Below, one piece after another: positions 1 through 7,953 of a DNA stretch of 64,000 bases (positions are counted from its first letter, which is position 1; each line of letters opens with the position of its first letter). The notes beneath the pieces are model-generated. The model saw only the letters and a list, made by a program, of their open reading frames with translations, was not told where the DNA came from and did not search any database. Both the position numbers and the translations under genes were made by a program. Source of the DNA: Arthrobacter sp. Leaf337. GTDB lineage: Bacteria; Actinomycetota; Actinomycetes; Actinomycetales; Micrococcaceae. Location: positions 102,835 to 166,834 of the forward strand of contig NZ_LMPC01000029.1 in the NCBI RefSeq assembly GCF_001423745.1, read 5' to 3'.

Positions 1-1068
1 TGGAGCTTGCGTGCCCGGCACCTTCGATAAGACCCGTCTCGATTTCCAGGTTCGGAACCGAATCCGCGCGGCACCCGTCCGTCAGGATCAGGTTCTGGTT
101 CTTCTCGTACGAGTCGGTTCCCAGGGCCTGCTTCTGGATCAGGACATCGCCGACCCATACGGTGTGCGCATCCTTGCCCTGCAGGGCGCCCTTGTAGAGC
201 ACGTTCGACTTGCAGTTGGCCACGTTGTGGTCGACGAAGGAACGGTGCTCCAGGTGCTGTCCGGCGTCGGCGAAGTAGAGGCCCAGCAGCTCGGCCTCGG
301 CGCCCTCGCCGGAGAAGCGGACGTTGGAGTTCAGACGCACGATGGATCCGCCCAGGGACACGGCGATGTGCTTGTACACAGCATCCTTGCCAACCTGAGC
401 GTCGTGCTGCGCGAGGTGCTTGGCGTCGTCTTCCCAGAGCTGCACTGAGATCACGGTGAGCTTGGCGCCTTCACCGACGATGACTTCCAGGTTGCCGTTG
501 TGGTCGGCGGCACCGGTGTGCTCCAGGATCACGACGCTGCGGGAGTTGGCGCCCGCTTCAAGCACGTAGTGTGCGTTGGAGCGGTGGCCGGCGCCTGCGC
601 CGTGGACCAGGATGCGGAGCGGCTCGGCCGGTTCGGCGTCCGCGGGGATGACGACGTGCAGCGCCTCCTCCGTGTTGGCGGAGGCGACGGCGGCGGCACG
701 GTCCGCAGGGACCAGGACGGTTCCTCGCGGTGCGGACCCGGCAGCCAGCGGGCTGCGGACATACCCTTCCGGCGCTTCGACCGTGAAGTCGGCGGCCGGA
801 GCGGGATCAAGATCCGTCGCGGTGTCGGAGAGCAGGTTGGCCAGTGCGCGGACCGGGCTGAAGCGCCATTCCTCTTCGCGGCCCGTAGGCAGCGGGAAGT
901 CGGCGACATCGAAGCTCGTGAGGCGTTCGGCGCGGGAAGACATCACAGTCACGCCGTGATTGTGGCCGTGGTCCACCTTGGCGGCAACCAGACCCTCGCC
1001 TTCCTCGGTGAAGCCGGCGATGGAAGGCGCCCCGATGCGGGCCTTTTCAGTAACAGTTTCGGCAGTCA

Positions 1069-1069
<1 letters not shown>
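1..1069 (-). CDS. sufD: Fe-S cluster assembly protein SufD (partial, C-terminus outside window)
   Basis: SufD is the partner of SufB in the SufBC2D scaffold that builds Fe-S clusters in the cytoplasm. The reading frame starts at ATG 1069 (complement) as MTAETVTEKARIG and stays open to the window edge, about 356 codons. The C-terminal half shows the conserved SufB/SufD beta-helix region, including FVDHNVANCKSNVLYKGAL, which carries a cysteine, and the DGCRADSVPNLEIE stretch typical of the family. The start ATG overlaps the sufB stop by one base (TAATG), so translation is probably coupled. It is the third gene of sufR-sufB-sufD, and sufC should follow beyond position 1. Recognition comes from translating the complement by eye. 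Confidence 0.93.
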
Positions 1070-2531
<1,462 letters not shown>

Positions 2532-2532
<1 letters not shown>

Positions 2533-3410
2533 CACGGCCTTTCTTGCAGATGGTTGGATACTTCGCCCAGGCTGTCCGTGGTGCGTCCGGAGCCGGATGG
2601 CCCCTTGGCGGCCGGACGGCCTGTAGGTATGTGGGTGGTGCAGACGTGTCCGCCACGTGCCAGTGTGGACAGCCGCCGCACGTCAACGCCGACGAGCCGG
2701 GAAAACACTTCGGTTTCGACGTCGCAGAACACGGGGAACTTCGTGGCCAGCTGTTGGATGGGGCAATGCCCCTGGCACAGCTGGACGCTGGAGAGCGCAG
2801 CGGGGAGCGGCGCCTTGGCTTCGATGGAGGCCGCGGAGGCGACGAACCCGTCGCGGCTCAAAGCTGCGGAAAGAGCTTGCGCCCGTGCGGTGATATCCGG
2901 TCCGGCAGCCTCGATCTCCGGCGCGTAGCGGCGCTCCATGTCGGCAAACCGCTCGACTGCGAACTCGCGGACGGCGTCGGGGCCGGCGATTTCCCCCAGG
3001 CGCTGGAGAGCCAGGCCGGCAATGTCGAGGTAGTCGTCGCCGAGGCTGGACTGGCCCTGGGTGCTCAGGACGTAGCGCCTCGCCGGGCGTCCTGCGCCGG
3101 CCCCCGCTTTCGCCACGCGCTTGACTTCAATCACACCGCTGCGTGAGAGGTGGTCCAGATGGCGGCGCACGGCTGCCGGAGTGAAGCCGAGCAGGTCACC
3201 GAGTTCTGCTGCGCTGACCGGCCCGTGCTCCAGCACGGCATTCAGGACGCGGTCGCGGGTGCGTTCGTCCGAGTCCGCCGGCAACGTGTGCGGCGTGGCG
3301 GGCTGCCGGCCTGTGGGCGACGAACTCCCGGGCCGGAACGAACCGGCGGCGCCATTTGGCGCGGCAGACCCGGTTCGGGGCGCAGAAAGTCGAGTGCTCA
3401 TGGAATACAC
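2532..3410 (-). CDS. sufR: SufR-type Fe-S-sensing transcriptional regulator of the suf operon
   Basis: A predicted [Fe-S]-binding repressor at the head of the suf operon. Residues 1-45 are a Pro/Ser-rich extension. A winged helix-turn-helix follows at about 52-120 (VSAAELGDLLGFTPAAVRRH), with a GAGAGRPARRYVL wing. Four cysteines sit near the C-terminus (C212, C216, C229, C257; CX3C-X12-C-X27-C), matching the cluster-ligand region of actinobacterial SufR proteins. GTG 3410 would be leaderless (CATGAT six bases upstream). ATG 3401 (MSTRLSAPR) is the alternative. Neither has a clear Shine-Dalgarno sequence. Autoregulation through the bound cluster is known for the family and inferred here. Confidence 0.9.
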
Positions 3411-3416
3411 AACACA

Positions 3417-3422
3417 ATCATG
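3417..3422 (-). promoter_or_regulatory. Candidate -10 box of sufR
   Basis: CATGAT on the minus strand, six bases before GTG 3410, the same geometry as the other leaderless-looking genes here. The -35 region is weak and lies next to the candidate iron box at 3447-3465. Confidence 0.4.
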
Positions 3423-3446
3423 TCGTAATTTACTCCCCCGTACTAG

Positions 3447-3465
3447 TAAGGCGAGGCTGACCTAC
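3447..3465. promoter_or_regulatory. Candidate DtxR/IdeR-family iron box between sufR and the ABC transporter
   Basis: TAAGGCGAGGCTGACCTAC matches 14 of 19 positions of the DtxR/IdeR consensus TTAGGTTAGGCTAACCTAA, including the AGGCT and ACCTA core. It lies at about -37 to -55 from the proposed sufR start, where a bound Fe(II)-repressor would block the -35 region. An overlapping inverted repeat, TGACC-TAC-GGTCA, spans 3458-3470 and could instead be a SufR site. The consensus is from memory and the match was counted by eye. Confidence 0.5.
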
Positions 3466-3503
3466 GGTCATATCCGGTCGGGTGGTGCGGCTACTACATC
3501 CCG

Positions 3504-3509
3504 TAGAAT
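3504..3509 (+). promoter_or_regulatory. -10 box of a leaderless promoter for the ABC transporter operon
   Basis: TAGAAT, a six-base spacer, then GTG 3516. The start codon falls where transcription should begin, and no ribosome-binding site is visible. This moves the start three bases in from the TTG at 3513. Confidence 0.6.
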
Positions 3510-3515
3510 GCTTTG

Positions 3516-4484
3516 GTGCGATCTCCCGATTCTCCCGTCCTGTCCATTAAGGGACTCATTAAGGACGTTGGCCCGCTGGCCTCCCTTGACGGCAAGATGC
3601 TCCGGGTGGTCAGCGGCGTTTCCCTTGCCGCCGAACGCGGACAGGTCACCGCCCTGCTGGGGGCCAACGGTGCCGGCAAGACCACCACCATCGAGTGTGC
3701 GCAGGGCCTGCAGCGGCGGTCGGGCGGGGCAGTCACCCTGCTCGGCCAGGACCCGGACACCGCAGGGGCGTCACTCCGTTCCCGCGTGGGTGTCATGCTG
3801 CAGGACGGCGGACTGCCGCCGTCGGCCCGTCCCATCCCCCTGCTGAAGCATATCGCCGGAATGTACCAGAATCCATGGCCTGTCGATGAGCTGATCGGAC
3901 GCCTGGGCATTGACACCTTCAGCCGGACCACCGTCCGGCGCCTTTCGGGCGGGCAACGCCAGCGGCTTGCTCTGGCTGCCGCCTTGGTGGGAAACCCCGA
4001 AGTCCTCTTCCTGGACGAACCGAGTGCAGGCCTGGATCCGCAGTCGCGCCAGCTTGTTTTCGAGCTGATTTCGGAACTGCGGGATGCCGGCATGGGAATC
4101 ATCCTGACGACCCACCTCATGGACGACGCCCAGCGCCTGGCTGATTACGTGTACATCATCGACGCCGGCAGGAACGTGGCCGAAGGAACAGTGGCACAGC
4201 TGCTGATGCGGAACCTGAGCACGGATAACGCGCAGGAACATGTCCGGACGCTGCTTTTCGAGGCTCGGCCCGGACTGGACTTCACGGGCGTTCTCCCCGC
4301 CGCCGTCGACGTTCGCGAAACCCGGGCCGGGAGCTACGCCGCTACCGGTGCGCTGACGCCGGAAGACCTGGCCGCGCTGACAGCCTGGTGGGCCGCGCAC
4401 GGCATTATGCCCGGTTCCATGAGCCTGGAGGCGCGGAGCCTGGAAGACGTATTTTTGGATATCTCGGGAAGGGAGATCCGATGA
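3516..4484 (+). CDS. ABC transporter ATP-binding protein (ABC-2 type export system)
   Basis: ATPase subunit of an ABC-2 type transporter, about 322 residues. Walker A is GANGAGKTTT near residue 50, the signature is LSGGQRQRLALAAAL, Walker B is VLFLDEPSAGLDP, and the switch histidine lies in LTTHLMDDAQ. An accessory C-terminal region of about 100 residues follows the ATPase domain, as in DrrA/CcmA-like subunits. The start is GTG 3516 because of the leaderless promoter just upstream. The permease gene overlaps its stop by four bases (ATGA) and ctaA follows. The same three genes lie near sufR and ctaB in M. tuberculosis (Rv1458c-Rv1456c). The substrate is unknown. Confidence 0.9.
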   Translation: MRSPDSPVLSIKGLIKDVGPLASLDGKMLRVVSGVSLAAERGQVTALLGANGAGKTTTIECAQGLQRRSGGAVTLLGQDPDTAGASLRSRVGVMLQDGGLPPSARPIPLLKHIAGMYQNPWPVDELIGRLGIDTFSRTTVRRLSGGQRQRLALAAALVGNPEVLFLDEPSAGLDPQSRQLVFELISELRDAGMGIILTTHLMDDAQRLADYVYIIDAGRNVAEGTVAQLLMRNLSTDNAQEHVRTLLFEARPGLDFTGVLPAAVDVRETRAGSYAATGALTPEDLAALTAWWAAHGIMPGSMSLEARSLEDVFLDISGREIR

Positions 4485-5239
4485 GCCGGGTCCTCGGCAG
4501 CGCTCCTGCCCCGCTTCTTCGCCGCATTCTGCTGCAGGGCAGGTACGAGGCGCTGACCATGCTGCGGAACGGCGAGCAACTGATCCTTGCCGTCGTCCTC
4601 CCCCTGCTTGCCCTGGTGGGGCTGACCGTCACCCCGTTGCTGGACGGCCTGGGCGGCACCCGGGTCGACGTTGCGGTACCGGGCATCCTCGCGCTGTGCG
4701 CCATGTCCACCGCCTTCACCGGCCAGGGCATCTCCACCGGTTTTGACCGGCGCTACGGGGTGCTGCGTTTCCTGTCCACCACTCCCCTGGGCCGGACCGG
4801 CCTGATCGCCGGCAAGATCCTGGCTGTCCTGGCAGTCCTGGTCCTTCAGGTGCTGGTAGTGGGGGCGGTGGCATTTGCGCTCGGTTGGCAGCCGACGACG
4901 GCGGGCTGGCTCCCGGCGCTGGTGCTCCTGGTTCTGGGGGCGGCAGCCTTCACTGCCCTGGGGCTGCTGGTCGCGGGTACGGTCCGGCCCGAGGCGACGC
5001 TGGCCATCACCAACCTCCTGTGGATCCTGCTCGGAGCCCTGGGCGGCATCGTCCTGCCCGCCGAACGGTTGCCCGGCCCGGCCCGGGAACTGGTCCACTT
5101 CCTGCCCTCCGGGGCATTGGGCGAGGCCCTGAGGGACGCCTTCCTCGCTGGCACCTTCAATGGAGGCGCCACCCTAATCCTGCTGCTTTGGACGGCTATC
5201 GCCGGCGCAGCGGCCATCCGTTGGTTCAAGTGGAATTGA
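4481..5239 (+). CDS. ABC-2 type transporter permease
   Basis: Membrane subunit paired with the preceding ATPase, 252 residues from ATG 4481 (MSRVLGSAPAPLL), which overlaps the ATPase stop by four bases. It shows about six hydrophobic segments, e.g. LILAVVLPLLALVGLTV and ILAVLAVLVLQVLVVGAVAF, and the ABC-2 feature of a conserved loop before the last helices (LPAERLPGPARELVHFLPSG). Co-translation with the ATPase is likely, and ctaA begins eight bases after its stop. A link to heme or cytochrome assembly is suggested only by position. An antibiotic or lipid exporter is equally possible. Confidence 0.85.
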   Translation: MSRVLGSAPAPLLRRILLQGRYEALTMLRNGEQLILAVVLPLLALVGLTVTPLLDGLGGTRVDVAVPGILALCAMSTAFTGQGISTGFDRRYGVLRFLSTTPLGRTGLIAGKILAVLAVLVLQVLVVGAVAFALGWQPTTAGWLPALVLLVLGAAAFTALGLLVAGTVRPEATLAITNLLWILLGALGGIVLPAERLPGPARELVHFLPSGALGEALRDAFLAGTFNGGATLILLLWTAIAGAAAIRWFKWN

Positions 5240-5246
5240 GAAAACC

Positions 5247-6191
5247 GTGAGTACGGCATCGCGCCTCCCCCAAATCCTCGGACGCATGACGTCCAAGCTC
5301 CCAGTTACGGTCGACTCGACCGTCCGCCGGCTGGCCGTCCTGTCACTCATCGGCCAGACGGTGCTCGTGGTAACCGGCGGCGCGGTCCGCCTCACCGCGT
5401 CCGGGCTCGGCTGCCCCACCTGGCCCCGCTGCACCGACGTGTCCCTGGTCAACACACCGGAGATGGGTATCCACGGGTTCATCGAATTCGGAAACCGGCT
5501 CCTGACGTTCGCCCTGGCCGCAATCGCAGTCCTGATGTTGGTCTACTTGTGGAACCTCCGCAAAGAGCGACGGGACCTCTTCCTGTTGGCCCTGGGCCTG
5601 CTGGCCAGCATCCCGGCACAGGCCGTCATCGGCGGCGTTACGGTGCTCACCCAGCTCAACCCGTGGGTCGTGGGCCTGCACTTCCTCGTCTCGATGGCCC
5701 TCGTTGTTATTGCCACCCTGCTGGTCAACAGGGCGTACGGACGTACGGGACGGTTCCCCGCCGTCGGGCTTCCCGCCCTTCCGGGCGCCGCACGTCCGGT
5801 GATGGCCGCCGTCGCCCTGTTCTCTGCCGTCGCCGTGACCCTTGGAGTGGTGGTGACGGGCGCCGGACCGCACGCGGGTGATGCGGATGCCCCCAGGAAC
5901 GGCCTTGACTGGGACCTCTTCTCACACATCCACGCGGTGCCTGCCTATCTCGTCACCGCCGGAGCGCTGTTCGGTGTGTTCCTTGTGCTCCGGGACCGGA
6001 TCCAAGGCCCCTTCCGCACTGCCGTGGTGTTGCTTCTTGGAGTAACTGTGCTGCAGGCGGCCATTGGCTTCACGCAGTATTACAACGGCATTCCCGCCTT
6101 GCTGGTGGGTGCCCACATGCTGGGTGCCGCGCTGCTCATGAGCGCCGCCACGAACGCCGCGGACATCGCAAGGTTCAGCCCGGTCAAGTAA
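5247..6191 (+). CDS. ctaA: Heme A synthase (COX15/CtaA family)
   Basis: Oxidises the C8 methyl of heme O to give heme A for the aa3-type cytochrome oxidase, in the cytoplasmic membrane. The 314 residues carry about eight transmembrane segments. Family marks are GGAVRLTASGLGCPTWPRC with its cysteine pair, IEFGNRLLT, VVGLHFLVSM, IHAVPAY and the histidine in LVGAHMLGAAL; the histidines are candidate heme ligands. The GTG start at 5247 follows the permease stop closely. A strong terminator lies 70 bases after the stop. ctaB, which makes the heme O substrate, faces it across the repeat array. Confidence 0.94.
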   Translation: MSTASRLPQILGRMTSKLPVTVDSTVRRLAVLSLIGQTVLVVTGGAVRLTASGLGCPTWPRCTDVSLVNTPEMGIHGFIEFGNRLLTFALAAIAVLMLVYLWNLRKERRDLFLLALGLLASIPAQAVIGGVTVLTQLNPWVVGLHFLVSMALVVIATLLVNRAYGRTGRFPAVGLPALPGAARPVMAAVALFSAVAVTLGVVVTGAGPHAGDADAPRNGLDWDLFSHIHAVPAYLVTAGALFGVFLVLRDRIQGPFRTAVVLLLGVTVLQAAIGFTQYYNGIPALLVGAHMLGAALLMSAATNAADIARFSPVK

Positions 6192-6260
6192 GGACTGGTC
6201 GTGCTGCAGCACGAGGCCGTCACGTAAGGCAGCCTCCGTCAAGCAGTACAGCCCGATGAG

Positions 6261-6290
6261 CACCCCGGTCAGCATTTCTTGACCGGGGTG
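6261..6290 (+). terminator. Rho-independent terminator of ctaA
   Basis: CACCCCGGTCA (6261-6271) and TGACCGGGGTG (6280-6290) form an 11-bp perfect stem with an 8-base loop, followed by a pyrimidine-rich CTTCTCTTT tract. Confidence 0.88.
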
Positions 6291-6316
6291 CTTCTCTTTG
6301 CCCGCCTGACCTTGGC

Positions 6317-6541
6317 GGACGCTCTCTCACTTCCTGCGGTATTTGGGCGGACGCTCTCTCAGATCCTGCGGGCTTTTCACCGACGCTCTCTCAGATCCTG
6401 CGGCCCAAAACGAAAGGCTCCTTCACCCTGGGGTGAAGGAGCCTTTCCGGGAAGCCGCGGAAGCTGAGAGAGCGTTGCCGATTTTGCCACTAGAGGTGAG
6501 AGAGCGTCCGGTATTAAACGGCAGGAAGTGAGAGAGCGTCC
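6317..6541. repeat. Mirror-symmetric array of six repeats with a 32-bp period
   Basis: Three plus-oriented copies of a 21-base unit begin at 6317, 6349 and 6381 (core GACGCTCTCTCA, ending TCCTGC). Three minus-oriented copies follow, with core TGAGAGAGCGT at 6465, 6497 and 6529. Spacing is exactly 32 bases in both arms. Copies 1 (6317-6337) and 6 (6521-6541) are perfect reverse complements. The dyad axis, near 6429, coincides with the centre of the hairpin at 6413-6446. The intervening 11 bases differ between units. No open reading frame, target duplication or transposase is seen. Function is unknown; transcription from either side would give one long, interrupted stem. Confidence 0.92.
6413..6446. 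terminator. Bidirectional terminator hairpin at the centre of the repeat array
   Basis: AAAGGCTCCTTCACCC (6413-6428) and its exact complement (6431-6446) form a 16-bp stem around two bases. AAA/TTT at the stem ends gives a short T tract in both directions, suiting the convergent ctaA and ctaB transcripts. Confidence 0.8.
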
Positions 6542-6564
6542 GGGGTTAGGAAGTGGGAAGGGGG

Positions 6565-7524
6565 CTAGCCCATGATGGCTGAACCCACGAAGGGGTCCAC
6601 GGCCAGTGCGATGAAGAGCAGGGTCAGGTAGCTGATTGAACCGTGGAAGACCTTCATGGCGCCCTTGTTGGAGACGTCGCCACCCTGGGCCCGGTTGTAC
6701 AGGGCGTGCGATTCATACAGGAACCAGGCGCCGGCGACGACGGCGGTGACGGTGTATACCCAGCCCGCCCCGCCCGCAGGGACCAGCAGCAGCGAGCAGG
6801 CAACCATGGCCCACGCGTACAGGACGACCTGGACCGAGACCACCTTCGCACCCGCAATTGCTCCGAGCATCGGCACGTTGGCGTTGCGGTAGTCCTCGCC
6901 GTAGCGCATGGACAGCGGCCAGTAGTGCGGCGGAGTCCACAGGAAGATCACCATGAACAGGACGATGGCCGGCCACTCCACAGTGTTGGTCACGGCGGAC
7001 CAGGCGATCAGGACCGGGAAGCAGCCTGCCGCTCCGCCCCAGACGATGTTCTGGGCCGTGCGGCGCTTGAGGATCATTGTGTAAATGACCACGTAGAAGA
7101 CGATGGCGCCGAGGCCAAGCCATGCTGAGAGAGGGTTGGCGCCGAACCAGAGGATCGCGATGGCGGCCGCACCCAGCAACCAGGAAAACACGAGCGCTTC
7201 GCGCGGTGTCACTTCACCGGTTACCAGGGGCCGGTTCTCGGTCCGGTGCATCAATTTGTCGATGTCGCGGTCGATGTAGCAGTTGAACGCACCGGCACTG
7301 CCGGCAGCGAACGCTCCACCCACGAGCGTCGCCAGGATCAGCCCGATGGAGGGGAATCCGCGTTCGGCGTAGATCATGGTGGGCAGAGTGCTCACAAGCA
7401 GGAGCTCGATGACCCGCGGTTTCGTGAGGGCAAGGTACGCCTTGGCTTTGCGGGCTATCCCGATCTTTCCGGGGAGCCGGGAGGCGTTCAGCGGCGTATC
7501 TGTTGTGCTCACGGTGGCAGTCAC
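6565..7524 (-). CDS. ctaB: Protoheme IX farnesyltransferase (heme O synthase)
   Basis: UbiA-family membrane prenyltransferase that adds farnesyl to protoheme to give heme O. The 319 residues show about nine hydrophobic segments. The prenyl-diphosphate/Mg site is NCYIDRDIDKLMHRTENRPL (about residues 81-100), and the second conserved loop is WTPPHYWPLSMRYGEDYRNA. The start is uncertain: GTG 7524 gives the listed length, GTG 7512 would remove four residues, and neither has a good ribosome-binding site. A TATGAT box lies about 90 bases upstream. With ctaA it supplies heme A. Confidence 0.95.
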   Translation of the reverse strand: MTATVSTTDTPLNASRLPGKIGIARKAKAYLALTKPRVIELLLVSTLPTMIYAERGFPSIGLILATLVGGAFAAGSAGAFNCYIDRDIDKLMHRTENRPLVTGEVTPREALVFSWLLGAAAIAILWFGANPLSAWLGLGAIVFYVVIYTMILKRRTAQNIVWGGAAGCFPVLIAWSAVTNTVEWPAIVLFMVIFLWTPPHYWPLSMRYGEDYRNANVPMLGAIAGAKVVSVQVVLYAWAMVACSLLLVPAGGAGWVYTVTAVVAGAWFLYESHALYNRAQGGDVSNKGAMKVFHGSISYLTLLFIALAVDPFVGSAIMG

Positions 7525-7953
7525 TCTGTTCTGTCTGGCTGTTCAGTCCGGCTGGTTCTCGCAGCGGCGGCGGCCCAAAAAGGGCCCGCTCCCTCCGGCG
7601 GTGGCCTCCGAATATCATACCGTGGCTCTCCGGCGCCCAAAGCCTCCATGATTCCGGCAGGTTAACCGATCCTCACGGCAGTGGCGCAGCGTGGTGATTC
7701 ATATAAGGAAAATTCAGTCCACTTAGTGAGATACACGCTGACCAGCCCTTGGAATGGGGCTAAGCTGTCTGCAGATCAGCACGCAAGGAATGCCAATGGA
7801 ATGCGCATTCCCGGAATCTCGAACGCGACTGAATGAAGATCAACGTTTCAATGGTGAACGGCTGGTACTAACCGCAGCGGGCACCAACATGCGTGCCCCC
7901 GCTCCGGCCTGTTCGTACCACCTGCCGTCAGCACAGAGAGGGGCCCGGTTTTC
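7525..7953. promoter_or_regulatory. Divergent ctaB/tkt intergenic region with GGAAT repeats
   Basis: A 429-base region without a convincing gene. TATGAT on the minus strand (7614-7619) is the likely ctaB -10 box. Toward tkt there are four GGAAT pentamers (7751, 7788, 7798, 7813), one within a perfect 14-bp palindrome, GGAATGCGCATTCC (7798-7811), about 145 bases before the tkt start. I could not assign a tkt promoter with confidence; TATAAG at 7702-7707 is one option. Confidence 0.5.

Larger units (their letters stand above)
6192..6564. other. ctaA-ctaB convergent intergenic region
   Basis: This 373-base gap has no gene. It holds, in order, the ctaA terminator (6261-6290), three direct repeats, a perfect 16-bp hairpin (6413-6446) and three inverted copies of the repeat running toward the ctaB stop. 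Confidence 0.9.

Noticed and set aside
7124..7134. CTGAGAGAGGG resembling the inverted repeat core
   Set aside because: Lies inside ctaB coding sequence and lacks the GCGTC end.
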